From: Trichopus zeylanicus subsp. travancoricus
Taxonomy: Eukaryota; Streptophyta; Magnoliopsida; Dioscoreales; Dioscoreaceae
Assembly (NCBI GenBank): GCA_005019695.1
Contig: RXID01014982.1
Coordinates: forward strand, 67,098-131,097
Reading direction: 5' to 3'
DNA: 64,000 bases
This document shows positions 30,658-43,400 of this stretch, piece after piece. Within the stretch, counting starts at the first letter, position 1. Each line of letters begins with the position of its first letter. The notes under the pieces are model-generated. The model did not search any database, was not told where the DNA came from, and worked only from the letters and a program-made list of their open reading frames with translations. Made by a program: the position numbers and the translations under genes.

Positions 30658-33600
30658 TAAAAAAATGTAATTTAAAAAAAAAAAATACTTTGCGCATGTG
30701 GACTTGGGCGCGAGTACTTCGAAATTTGGGCGCCGCAGCCTCAGATTTGGCAGGCAGTCACTGCATCAGCGAGCAAAACAGGTCGCTGCTGCAACCACCT
30801 AGTGCCGGGTGGCAACAAGGGGCCCTACAACACTGTAAGTAGGGCCCACTTCAGCGTACGGTTCACTGCAGCAGCAGCCGAATTCGTATCAAATTACCAA
30901 AACGCCTCCATGTTAAATGATGGATTTCTAAAAAACTTAGACAGATCGCTTAGTTAATTTTTATATTTATTATTATAAAATTAAAATATTAGTTATAAAA
31001 AATATTTAGTTAGATAATTACGCTACTGTTTAGAAAAAAAATGATAATCGAAAGAGTCTGACAAACACTTAAATATTAACTAAACAGTTAAACTATTATT
31101 TGCTATTTAATATTATTAATTAAGGAGTAGTTTCAGGATGAACTTCTATCGTGCCTAACCACCTAAGGCTCACTTTGAGCACGTGTCGAGATATGGTCTT
31201 TCATTTATTTCCAAAATAGGCTGTGCATGCATCGCGTTTCGGTACTGTTTGATTCGATATTAACATCAAAGTGAATTATTTTCGTAAAATAATATTTTTT
31301 TTATTAATATTAATACTTTAATAATTTAAAATTTTAAAAAATATTTAATTTTTTAATAATAATTTAATTTAATAATAATATAAAATAAGTAATATTAAAC
31401 TGTCTAGAACAGGAAATGAGCATGCGATTTAAAAAGTATCGGTGACGACCCTACTATCAAAAATTGGACTCCATCTCCCATCTGCCACCCACCATTTATT
31501 ACTTGGGAGTCTAAATAATCATCAGCGATCAAACATCGATACCAAATAAGGATTATAAAATTATAAGTTAACAGCTTATTAAGACGATAGCAATGTTAAT
31601 GAACTATCCGAAAATTTTTCATAAAACATTAGAAGCCAATGTTGAAAAAAGACCAAGCCGATCAGTAGTGTACCGTTGCTAGCCAATACCAATACGTACC
31701 GACCAAACCGCGTAGATATACATTTACATATACATAACAATCATTTGAGTTAAAAGACGTATTAAATATTGATTCGATTATTATAATCATGTATTAGAAG
31801 ACTATTAGAACACTTTTTTGTGTCTGTGTCTCCAAGTTTTGGGTCAGCTGAGACTAGTTGGACATGCCTGATTGTTATAGACTTGCACGCATTCGATCCG
31901 GACGAGGCTCAGAAAAAAAAAAACCAAATAGGTTCAATCGACATGATACAGACGTTCACGTTTCATTTCCACATTGTTGACATGATTGGATCCCGGTGGG
32001 AAATTCACATCAATCTCGAACGAGAGAACCAAAATGACGAAGCATTCGCATGTTACGGCTACCGCCACCACCCGGTTCCATTATTCCTTCCAAAAAATCA
32101 TCTCGATCGAAGAAGAAGACACGCGAAAGCCGAGCGCCTATCACGCATCATTTTCATCCTCTCATGCTTGGCAAGAGCTGAAAGTCATGCTTGGCCATGC
32201 ATGATCAGTAGCCATGTACTACTACAAAAGCTAAGCGCCCGGCTGGGTGCGGTGAAATACAAAAAACATGGAAGCGTCACTTCTCCAAGAGAAAGTTACT
32301 CCAAGAGAATCGGTTGCAGTGAAGTGGAGGAAGTAGAGCCACTTCTGCTAGCTCCCTAGTTCTTTACCGCGACCGACTGGACCTTGAGAAGTAGAAACCC
32401 TAATGTGGTTGACAATATACCTCCAAGTTATGGTCCCATATGCTATATCCTCAAGGAAGCAAAGAAACACCTTGATGCGAAAAGAAGTGGCTAATATAGA
32501 GCAAGATAGGAGGAACATGCCACCCATCATCTTATCCTCACTGCAAAGCAACAAGAGAAGGCAAGGGAATCAATAGAGGTGAAGTCCCAATAGTCTTTTT
32601 GGTGCTTTCTTTATCAGCATTCCAAGCAAGAGCCATGACGAACCCGACCCTGTCCTGTATGAGAAAATTCTATTATTGTTCATGTAGTGCCTAGACAAGA
32701 GAATAGACAAAAGCTTTTAGGTCTGTGTTTGGCTTCTTTCTCAGAACCATCACAGCCATCTCATTCCTAGTTGCAATGGACTGTGGGCATCAAAAATTAA
32801 AATTTTCTTTCTTGTTCTTTAACCGTCAAACCAAACTCGTATCGCTTTGTCACGATGTATGTCTTCTTTCTAATTTTTTGGTCAAATCTAGCTTAGCTTC
32901 AAAATTCATCTTGGAAGAATTTATCAGAGAGAGAAGACAAGTAATCGGAAGATTGGACCACCATACTCTTGCCAAAATCGAAGAGATTTCATAGATTGAT
33001 TAGTAGGAGCATGGCCCAAAGTATTTTTAAGATAAGTAATTAACAATTATACATCTAACCTGTTTAAGAACATTGTGGATGGGATCAATGCGATGCATCT
33101 GCTTTGAAATTTTTTTTTTTGTGTTTTGCTGCGGAGTAGGAGTGTCACTGACACTATAGAACAGAGTTAATAACTGAAGTTTCAGTGCCAGTTATCAAGA
33201 ATCTACAATAAGATACAGGCTGCTTAACCTGCTACGCAAAAACTTAAAGTAATATACGATTGTCGAGACAATTTTTTACGGCTGTTCATGTTATCGAGAT
33301 GGATAAAATAAACTACTATCGATTGTTATATTGACCCGTATATATCTCGATTATTGATGTATTATTTTTCTTTGAAAAACAAACAAATTCATTCACATTA
33401 TCATCAAAAACAATTTTTCTTTTTCATTTTCATTGTGGAATTAATATTGTAATGCAAAATCTCAGTCTGGTTGCCATTTTTTTGTCCCCAATGCATGGCC
33501 AAGTGACATCAGACAATACACAAAGAAGGCTGTGACACTTCCTTTTTTCCCAAGGAATTTTTTATTGTTTCTTCTGCTTGCCAATCATCGGATGTCATGT

Positions 33601-36600
33601 TTGCGGAACCAAATCTGTTGCCTCTGAGTGTTCATGTCGAAGTGATGCAAGATTTTCCTTATTTGGTAATTTAATCTGGTGGTCCTCCATCTATCCATGG
33701 ATGATCACTTCGACAACGAGTCCAGCAAGCACATATCCTCTGATGCCTAGGGTTTGTAGCTTTCTTCGTGAACATATCAGCTACGTTTTGTATATTCGGG
33801 TTTATTAATTAGTTTTATATATCTCTATCAATTAGTTGGTGAAAGGTGGGCATTTGGGTGGTCTTAATCCTAAACTCGCCTTAATCATAATCATGATCTT
33901 GTCCGAATAGCTTATTAGATAAGCAAGGCATAAAATGATTACTCTCTAGATATAGTTAAGTTTCTTATTACGTTGATTTCATAGAGATTACTCTAATTAA
34001 TCCTGGTCCATTGGTTTATTATTAATCTCGATAGTGAAATAAAATTGTCCGACAAAGTGCTCAGACATCCACTGCTGCGCTGTTAAACTAGCAAACGTCA
34101 ATTAAAGAAAAATCGTACAACCACGTGGATTCTAGAAGGCGAACCCTAATTTATTGATCAATTTCGCCATTTATAATAGTAATTTCAGTTTATTTTAATT
34201 AAAAAACTCGAGTATCTAATCTTGATTAAATCAAGATGATCTCAAATTAAATAGCTTTAAAATCTGAAAGTGAGTTATTGATGGTGGATTCGTGAATTTA
34301 ATTCTGTCATTAGATGGACAGATTATATTATGGATGCGGATGTTGGGTATTAAAGAGAGACGGCTAGGTGCTGTAATTAACTCAATTAGAGCCAGTTTGT
34401 TAACGGATCAAAATTTAAGTTTAAAATTAAAATTAATAAATTACTAGTATTTTTTTAATTAAAATTAGTTTTATAATAATTTAATTTAATAATAATGTAA
34501 AATAATTAATATTATTTTTTTTAAAAAAATTTAAATCATAACTACTTCTGATATTGATTTGTTTATGATTTGCCCAAATAAGGAACGTGCGTCGGCACGT
34601 TATTTTTTAGCTTTGAATGCGAGCCGAATGGATCAGCTCAATTAAGACATCTGATTTGAATGCAGGCCTACGAAATGCTCTTCGTTGGTGAATTAATAGT
34701 TCCATTTTGATTTTTAGTGGTTTCTATTTTGTTTATTCCACGTCGTGCATCAAATATATATATATATATTATATATATATATATATATAGTGTAGAACAA
34801 TTAGTATTTTTGGAAAAATTGCTTCTAAGGTTCTCGTCTAGCTGAAAAAATATTTTAATTTGTCAACCAAGCGTTATCATATGTTCAGTATCAAAACGAA
34901 ATTAATTCTTTCAACAATTTTTTTGTTTACTGAACAATCAAAACGGCAAAATTTATCTTCATGGTCTCAAAAAAAATAAATTGCATGAATCAAATTATTT
35001 AATGTTTTTAGAGTTTTTTTATAAAAAATCACATGTTTTATTATAAATATATAAAAAATTATTTATCTTATCACTATTATAAATCGATTATTAAAAATAA
35101 AATTAAATGAGAATAATTTGAGTTTTTTTATATCAATCTAATTAATAAAATTAAATTCAATAAAAAGATTTAGATTACTTTTGTAAATTTATGATATAAA
35201 ACGAGTAATTTTTATTATTAATAATAAAATAGATAAAATTATATATATTTACAATAAAAATATATAATTTTCTATTTAAAAACTAATGTTAGTAATTAAG
35301 CGAGTGCTAGCTCAAAAAAGGGAATTAGGTGATAAGATTAAGGAGAGAAGCTCAATTAATACTGTTGGATGTTGGAAGAACCGGCTCCTCAAAAATCGCC
35401 ACTCAAAACACAAAAGCTCGCGCCGCATGAACCACCAAACCATTCAGGGCAGGTCGACTGGTTCTCCGAAGAATCATTCAGATGTTTCAGGACTCATCTG
35501 CATTGAGCTCATCAGCTTATTCATTCACGCCGCGCATCATTAACCACAATTTTCATTATTCACCAAATTGACTCTCACTCAATTTCGACCGATGCGCAAA
35601 ATTTTATATTATTATTTTTACCGTTAGTTTCTCATCGAAACAATTAAATAAATATTTTTTTTTTTAATTTTGTCAAAAAAAATCACTGCAACAAATATTT
35701 ATTTATTTATTTATTTTTTATGGTAAGAAGTGATTATAATAAAGACAGTAAAAAGGCAACGACTGCTTTCAACGCGGTTTGGTTGGAACTTCGTACTTCG
35801 AAGACAAGCACGAGTCCGACACGAGACAAGAACGCGGTTGCGGCGGGAAACGCGCAGGTCCACGCTCTCGCGCAAAAGAGATGACCGCTGCTCGACCATG
35901 CATTAATTTCCTCAAAACACCTGGACTTTTCTGCATAAAATTATTGCCGGTTGGCCCAAATCTGAAATTTTCGGGTTTGGCTCCATTCTCCAGTAGTGGG
36001 TTCGATGTGGGACCGGACCGTGAACAGGTCCCAAATTTTGCTGTCCACGAGAGATGGGACGCTTTTACAAGGTACCCCCTGTCTCACTTTTCTATGTTGG
36101 AAGAATAAAATTACAAAAAGTCCCTAAACTCTTTCTTAATCACAAAAATCCTCCGACTTCTGGGGATTTCCAAACTGATGAGAATAGTAATCATTTCATA
36201 AAAGATCATAACATTCTCATGTCTTTTTTATTAGTAGTGAAATTTTGCATTAAAATTGTAATATTTAAATCGAATCCTAACCCTTTAAGAAAATTTAGCA
36301 AAAAATTTTCTATAAAATTTGGAGATAAAAGAGTAGAATGATCAACATGAACCACGAGTTTGGTCCCGACTAAGATTAATTTATGAATTTCATTGCAAAC
36401 AAGTTCCTATAAACTTTTTTCCTCAAACAAGGACATTAGGAAATTTCTTGAAAATATTAAAAAGCCAGGGATTTTATTATAATTATCCAAATGAAAAGTG
36501 CGCGCAAGCCTGTAAATACAGGAAATCTTTATTAGGAGGAAATCTTGAATGCAAATGATTTTTTCTAAAAAAGTGAAAAATATAGCTGAATTCCTAAAAA

Positions 36601-37735
36601 TATTGGAATAAAAATATTTTAACAATTTTTCGTAAGCCTCTCGACTTATTTTTCATTTGAACCCAACGAGTTCTTTAAATTTTTATTAGCCATCCAAATT
36701 CCGATATTTAATTATCCGATTGGGCGAATGGACGTACACAGAAGCGCGAGTGACAAAGCTGGTTTCTTACAAATATTGGAAAAACTATATTAGAAAAAAA
36801 AAAATAATTTTCAAGCTCTAATTCTTTTTTATTTTGGTTGAATAAATTTTTAAAATTGTTTTATCAATCTCTTGTGTGGGATCAGTCATATTCGGTGTTT
36901 GATCGTCTGATTGAACGGGTAAGAGCATGTACGAGCAAGTGTTTTCGGCTGAGAGATAAGCTAAAAAAGAATTTTTTAAGAGACCGAAAAAATTAAGAAA
37001 ATTGGTTGTACTAACAAAAAATTAAGAAAATTTTAAGAAAGTGACTAAAAAACTTATTTTGCCAGGCTCTTTCAGTTCCATCTGCTACTCGTTTCCTCGT
37101 CTCCTGATATTTCTTTCTCATGCTTCCGATAAATGCGACAATTTCGTGCAGTAATCGACTAATGATCATACTCTAATTATCTCGATAATAAATTAAATCT
37201 TTATCATTGATTTAAAATAAAGTGTAAAGATTAATTTACAGTAGATTAAATTTTTTTACCTTCCAATATAAATGAATGGTCATAATTTGATTTAATATTA
37301 GAATATGGAGTACAAAATACAAGACATGGGGTATTACAATAACTCTTTCAAGAAATTGTAAGCAAAAGCAAGCATTAATTGACATGCAACAACCAAACAT
37401 ATGTGCCCGACGCATCGGGTTCGAGATCCCAATCAAAATTAGTCATGCTGGAAAAGTCAACATCTTGGCAACCGCTGACATTATTTGGCAATGTCGTACC
37501 ACAAAATAACTCATGGCTTCTTAGTACGAAAAATAACTGAGAGCCCTCAGTTACAACCAGCAAATTTGATCATCCCAATTAACATAATGCTAGATTTTTA
37601 ACTTGATTTATAGAAATTGTTTTGGAAACTAATTAAATTAATTGGGTTCAAACACACACAAAATTAATCATTATTATTATTATTATTATTATATTTGGCC
37701 ATAATCCTAATCCTAATTAACAAACAAGTGCTCTA
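30658..37735. other. Long intergenic region without a recognised gene
   Basis: Mostly AT-rich. The longest frame (31820-32359, plus) shows no domain and no splice partners. On the minus strand near 33780-33740 a short stretch reads NPNIQNVADMFTKKA, like the end of a copia polyprotein, so a retrotransposon remnant is possible there. An inverted repeat of GGGCCC(C)-type boxes lies at 30829-30848. TTA repeats occur at 37672-37692. Confidence 0.45.
34753..34789. repeat. (TA)n microsatellite
   Basis: About 37 bp of AT dinucleotides with a single TTA interruption, similar to the array at 8803. Confidence 0.9.
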
Positions 37736-37740
37736 ATGAG

Positions 37741-38105
37741 CAGGGTTTAAAACTTTAGTTCAAACCGAAACGTTTTCTTTTCGCGTTCGGTTTCAAATTT
37801 CAAAAATATATTATTTATATTTATATATTATAATTATATCACAAATTATTATTATTATTTTAATGATTAAATCTTTAATTAGGTCTTAATTGACATTTGG
37901 GTTTGAATCCAGCCGATTGTAATTTTTGAATTCTTACCGAAAAAATAATAAATACTTAAAAAAAATTATATATATATACATTTTTTAATTTTTTTAAAAA
38001 TATTTTTAAATTCAAAATTTAAATTTAATAAAAAATTTTAAAAATAATTTGACCAAAATTAAAACCGACCGTTTCGGCCAATACTGAAACCGAAACTTAA
38101 AACTG
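37741..38105. mobile_element. Probable hAT-like MITE
   Basis: The left edge reads CAGGGTTTAAAACTTTAG, then CAAACCGAAACG. The right edge on the minus strand reads CAGTTTTAAGTTTCGGTTTC, then GGCCGAAACGG. The ends are inverted and resemble the element at 19265. TGAGCA occurs at both borders (TGAGCAGGG and CTGAGCACA) but overlaps the terminal repeat, so the target duplication is unresolved. No coding capacity. It lies about 390 bp upstream of the BURP gene start. Confidence 0.45.
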
Positions 38106-38428
38106 AGCACATACCGTCATCAAATGCTATTCTCAAAAAATAATTTCCTATTCATTATAATATTACATAAAATCACCAAAACATAAATATCTCTTTCTTT
38201 TTTCTTTTTTTTAATGCATATACAATAAGAGAAATATCACACAATGCGAGGGATTATCTTGCAAAAATCACAAAATTTCCTTAAATGGAACATCGAAGAT
38301 GAACTCAAGTAGACGTCCTTATAATGTCAATTATGTCAATAATAATCACAGAGATTTGCAAGAAAAAAGAGAAACCAAATAGCGATTGAGAAAGTAAAAA
38401 AAGTGCAGTAGCTTTACCACTTTGCCTT

Positions 38429-38437
38429 CTATTTATT
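38429..38437 (+). promoter_or_regulatory. TATA-like box of the BURP gene
   Basis: CTATTTATT, about 65 bp upstream of the ATG at 38494, followed by a C-rich leader. It supports that ATG as the first one on the transcript; no earlier in-frame ATG exists after it. Confidence 0.5.
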
Positions 38438-38493
38438 TCCCTCCCATCCACACCAACACCGAACCAAAACACTCGCTGCTTCACTCCTCCTCC

Positions 38494-40476
38494 ATGGCCA
38501 CTGCCCTCTGCCCCTTCTTCCTCTTCCTCCTCTTCCTCTCGTCCTCCGCCAATGCCTCCACCTTCACCCTCTTCACCGCCAAGTCCGCCGCCGCCAAGTC
38601 CTCATTCTCCACTCCCACCAATGCCGACGCCGCTACTGCGGCGGCGGGATCGAACCCATTCACCGCCAAGGCGGCCGCCATTCGCTACTGGGACCGAAAA
38701 ATCCCCGGCGGCGGCAAACACCCTGACTTCCTACTAGCTAAGCTATCCCCGCTTTCCGCCCTCGACTCCGCCACCTACTCCTCCATTGCAGCCTCAAACC
38801 CCTCCTCCCTCGCCGCCCGCTTCCCCGCCCTCTGCACCGCCGCCCGCCTCGTCTGCTCTCCCGCCATTTCCCCCTCTTTGGAGTCCCACCCCAGGGACTC
38901 CAACTTCGCCTCCTACGAGAACATCAACTTTACCAATTACGGTACTAACTTCGCCGGCGGCGAGGACTCCTTCAAGAACTACTCCGACAGCCTCAACGTG
39001 CCCATCGACGAGTTCCGCCGCTACGCCCGCGACTCCGTCGGCCGCGAAGATTCCTTCGCGACCTACTCAAGCAACGGCAACGTCGTGACGACGAACTTCA
39101 CCTCCTATGCGACCTCGGCAATCGGCGGCAGCGGTTCATTCTCAGTCTACCACAAGGAATCCAACGTCCCCGACCTCAAGTTCACCAACTATGACGCCGA
39201 CGCCACCGGCCGCGACCAGACCTTTACCTCCTACGCCGACGACACAAACTCCGGCGGCCAGTCCTTCTCCGGCTACGGCAAGCACGGCAACGGCGTGCCC
39301 TCCACCTTCACCTCGTACGCAAACAACTCCAACGTCATCGGCTCCACCTTCACCAACTACGGCGAGGAGGGCAACTCCGGAACAGACTCCTTCACTCTCT
39401 ACGGCCAGAACGGCAACGTCCCAGAGACCACTTTCAAGTTCTACGGCCGCAACGGCAACGCCGGCACCGAGACCTTCACCAGCTACCGCGACCAGTCCAA
39501 TGTCGGCGACGACACCTTCCAGTCCTACGGCGCCGGTGGCAACAACCCCAATCTCAAGTTCTCCAACTACGGCAACTCCTTCAACGAGGGCAGCGACAAG
39601 TTCAAGGGCTACGGCGACGGCTCCAACGACCCCCAAGCGGAGTTCAAGGGCTACTTCGGCGACCTCACCGACTTCAAATCCTACTCCAAATCCGGCGTCT
39701 CCTTCAAGGATTACAAGAACTCTTCCGTCGTCCCCTCCGATCTCGCCGCCTCCGCTACTACCTCGACCTCCGCGATGCACGCGATGAAGACGAAGACGAT
39801 GAAAACCCCAAATCGATGGGTGGAGCCGGGCAAATTCTTCAGGGAAAGCAGCCTAAAAGAGGGCACGGTGATGCCGATGCCGGACATTCGGGACCGGATG
39901 CCGGCGAGATCCTTCCTCCCCCGATCGATCGCCGGGAAACTCCCCTTCAACGCGACGGTTCTGGCCCAGATCTTCAACGCCGCGGCGGACACCGCCCTGG
40001 GGCGCGCGATGGAGAAGACAGTCGCGGAGTGCTCCCGCGAGCCAAGCAAGGGGGAGACGAAGCGGTGCCCGACGTCGGCCGAGGACATGATCGACTTCGC
40101 CGCCGACGTGATCGGGCCGTCGGCGACGCCGCGGAGCACCGAAAGTGCGGCGGGGGCGGGGGGCGACGTGGTGGTGGGGAAGGTAAAGAAAGTAGACGGC
40201 GGTAAGGTCACCAGGTCGGTGTCCTGCCACCAGAGCTTGTTCCCGTACTTGGTCTACTACTGTCACTCTGTGCCCATGGTGCGGGTATACGAGGCAGAGA
40301 TCCTGGCCGTCAAAACGAAGGAGAAGATCAATTCCGGCGTTGCCATCTGTCACATCGACACGTCGGATTGGAGCGAGGGGCACGGTGCCTTCGTGGCACT
40401 GGGTGGGAAGCCTGGTCAGATTGAGGTGTGCCATTGGATTTATCCCGGGGATATGTCGTGGGGTGTGTCTGATTGA
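38494..40476 (+). CDS. PG1beta-like BURP-domain protein, single exon, 660 aa
   Basis: Cell-wall protein of the polygalacturonase-1 beta-subunit type, which binds polygalacturonase and pectin in the wall. Residues 1-20 form a signal peptide (MATALCPFFLFLLFLSSSAN). Residues 40-130 are the family pro-region with NPFTAKAAAIRYWDRKIP. Residues about 135-415 contain 21 FxxY motifs at about 14-residue spacing, usually with Asn six to eight residues after the Tyr, the hallmark of this subfamily. The BURP domain spans about 446-660. Its cysteine-histidine signature is complete, with spacing CH-10-CH-27-CH-25-CH, starting at SCHQSLFPYLVYYCH and ending at VCHWIYPGDMSW. Third codon positions are almost always G or C, unlike the AT-rich flanks. 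No intron is needed. Length and layout are normal for the subfamily. Confidence 0.95.
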   Translation: MATALCPFFLFLLFLSSSANASTFTLFTAKSAAAKSSFSTPTNADAATAAAGSNPFTAKAAAIRYWDRKIPGGGKHPDFLLAKLSPLSALDSATYSSIAASNPSSLAARFPALCTAARLVCSPAISPSLESHPRDSNFASYENINFTNYGTNFAGGEDSFKNYSDSLNVPIDEFRRYARDSVGREDSFATYSSNGNVVTTNFTSYATSAIGGSGSFSVYHKESNVPDLKFTNYDADATGRDQTFTSYADDTNSGGQSFSGYGKHGNGVPSTFTSYANNSNVIGSTFTNYGEEGNSGTDSFTLYGQNGNVPETTFKFYGRNGNAGTETFTSYRDQSNVGDDTFQSYGAGGNNPNLKFSNYGNSFNEGSDKFKGYGDGSNDPQAEFKGYFGDLTDFKSYSKSGVSFKDYKNSSVVPSDLAASATTSTSAMHAMKTKTMKTPNRWVEPGKFFRESSLKEGTVMPMPDIRDRMPARSFLPRSIAGKLPFNATVLAQIFNAAADTALGRAMEKTVAECSREPSKGETKRCPTSAEDMIDFAADVIGPSATPRSTESAAGAGGDVVVGKVKKVDGGKVTRSVSCHQSLFPYLVYYCHSVPMVRVYEAEILAVKTKEKINSGVAICHIDTSDWSEGHGAFVALGGKPGQIEVCHWIYPGDMSWGVSD

Positions 40477-43400
40477 GCCACGTGGCGGATGAAGATTTTA
40501 TAATAAGACAGGGTGGGGGCTGTTTGGCGTTTTGAGTTTTTATGGGGGGTTTTCTGCAAAAGAGTGTGGTGGCCTGAGCAATTTGTATGTAGGGATTTAA
40601 AGTTGTTGGGTGATTTTAATGGAAAGAAGCTTCTTCCTTATCCGATATTCATCGGTTTCATGAGTTCTTGGTGAGATAAAGGTGGTCTTTATGATAAATA
40701 TCTAAATTGTGTGGAAAATAAAAAAAAAGTTTTTTGGAGGGGTTTTCGTAAATTTCAAGTAAAACAAGGTTAATGAGGCGTCTTGTCTTGTTTCTGTCCA
40801 TGTAATCGCAATACAAATCATTAACTGGTGAAGTTTTATTTGTAACGAATTATCATTCACGAGTGAGAAGAAATTAAATTTAACTTATTTTTTAATCATA
40901 CTTATTATTTGAAATGGGAAAAAAGTGAATTCTCTCGGCGTTGAAACAATAAAATAAATCCTAAACAAAGAAAGGTATCTAAAAATAAAAAAAAATATGT
41001 AATATAATTTTCAAAATGAATTCTCCTTAATTTGATGGTTGCATATGTAACTTTTTTTTTTATTATTTTTTTAATAATTACTCGAATAAATTCTTCTGCG
41101 ACATGTTATTGGATATGTTCTGCTCTGACGATCACCCGCGGATCCAATCAGCGCACACACTGCAGCGAGAGTACTTTGTCCGGAATAATTCTTTTTGGAA
41201 CTTTTTTTTTTTAAATTTATTTAATGAAAACTATGGAGGTGTTGCATGTAGAGACAATTAAATGTGAGGATTGTGAAGATTCATCGTCCAGTAGTAGGGT
41301 GTGAGCTCACGGGGTTTTGTTTCGTTTTGAGCTGCAAATTGAGTCCCGTGACATTTAGCCGATGAATATTCACGCCCATTTTTCCAAAAATATATCTACA
41401 GTTCCACCTCCCTTCATTTTTTTTTTTTTCCCTAATAACAAGACAAACTTCATTCAGGCCCATCAGTTTGATACTAAGTCCGCCTGTCGGTGCTTATAGG
41501 ACAAATAAAAAATTAATTTAGTTATAATAATTGATTTTACGACTTGTTTTTTTTATTTATAATGTTTTTCTTACAAAAAAAGATAATCGGATTGCTGGCA
41601 TTCAAAGACAGAGACCGGAACGCACGCGTTGCGCAGAGAAACCAAAAATGCGGAGACATGCAAAGTCGAAATCTAGATCAAAAAGAATCGCTTGCCGTGA
41701 AGAAGCTCACAAGCTGCACTTCTCCAGGGGCTCACGCACATTATTTTCCTCGCATTTATTCTATTTATTTTAAATTTATTAAGTGAAGCGTTGGCGGTGG
41801 TGGCGCAGTTGCATGCAGCTGTAAAGCTTGGCCGTGGGGAACAAGACGAGCACTCGCTGTTTGAGGTTTTTGTGCCTTTTCTTAATAATAATTATTATTA
41901 TTATAATTATTCCGCCAGTCACACTGTCAATGATTAATCACATTTTTTTGTATCGTACTCATAAGCCGCCGTCGAGATTTTTACGCATCAATTTTGTTAT
42001 CACTTAATCTCCTTTACTTTTCGTTAATCTTTTCTTTTTTTTAAAAAAAAAAAATGATGATAATTTAATCGTCACTCGTCGCACATCACCATCTGTTATA
42101 GTTTTTTCGCCAATTATTGGATTTAATGACGTTCGGTGAAGTCATTATGAATGATTGGCAGGTAATCTTTGTCTTAAATGGGGGATCGGATTTGTCCAAA
42201 ATAAAAGAAAAGAAAAGAAAAGAATCGGTGAGGCCATGCTGACTATAAAAAAAAATTAGTTGCGTAATTGACTTAAAAGGAACTAGGATATCTCGAAGAA
42301 AAGGATGTGCTTGTCTTTAAGATAGCCTACATGATTAAATTTTGGTTAATGAAACGTCTAAACCTAGAACCCACCTTTACATTAAAAAAATAATTCTCTT
42401 GAATAACAATTTCATAAGGCAAACTATATAATCGATCTAATCTAAATTTAAATTTCGTTGTTTGCCACAAAGGGTAGCTCCAACTGGATCTTGAACTCAC
42501 CTATATTCGAAATTACAATTTCAGAACCTTAAACTGATTATCTCTTACATTCTAAGAGTAAGTGCAACCAACAAATAAATTAAAAATTGCTAAAAAAAAA
42601 AAAAATAGTATTAGTGGTTGACTGGGTAAAAAAAATAAGAAAAAATTAAGCAAAAGGCTGTGTTCCCAGTGTTTTCCCTCGCCAATGGACAAAAGCAAAG
42701 ATGGTGATCACTATAGTTTCTTTTTTCCCTTTAATGAATAAAAGCTCCTCAAACTCTTCTTTTCTGTCTCTTTTTCCTGCTTTTGTTTCTCTAATCTCAT
42801 CAATCCCTAAAAGAGAATAAAAGGAGAGCATTATGTCCAAACAGAAAGCAAAAGCCAGCACAAATTTATCCAAATTCCAATAATCCATCTAAAACATTAA
42901 AAACAAATCCATAGCCAATTGCAAAACATCAACAGAAACAACAAATGAAGCTAATAGTTTATGAGCGGCAATTCAAGAGCAATCCACTGAACTCAGTGGT
43001 CACATGCTCTTCATCCCTGACAAAAGAATATCCAGACGAGCACAAGTAGAGACAATCGAAACATCCTCCAGAATTTGCTGCTCCAACAGCTAAGTAAAAC
43101 CAAGTTGCTCAGCCATCAAATGTTGAGCACACAAATACCACAAAAAGAGAATGCATCAACATTGCAACGGCACCACCACAAAGCTTTGAATGCCCAAAAG
43201 AGAACATGATTCCTCATGATTTTTTTCTGAATGAGTATATGGAAAAGCAGAAATGCCAAAGTGGAAGGCAAAGTAAGCAAACAAGCACATGGAAGTTTTG
43301 TATCGAGCTGATTATTATATTGAGAGCATGTGAGGAAACATGGCCTGCTTGGGTAGCTTGAGAACTCATCATTCAGTCAACTGTGTTGGTTTGGTATTCT

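Noticed and set aside
31820..32359. 179-codon plus-strand frame in the 30.7-37.7 kb gap
   Set aside because: No domain, no promoter or splice partner and random-looking composition. It is the longest frame in the gap but is within chance expectation.
33740..33800. Short copia-like text NVADMFTKKA on the minus strand
   Set aside because: Too short to claim an element. No neighbouring reverse transcriptase or LTR was found, so it is only mentioned in the intergenic entry.
39142..39780. Long antisense and alternate frames within the BURP gene
   Set aside because: Shadows of a repetitive, GC-rich coding sequence whose sense frame carries the complete FxxY and BURP signatures.
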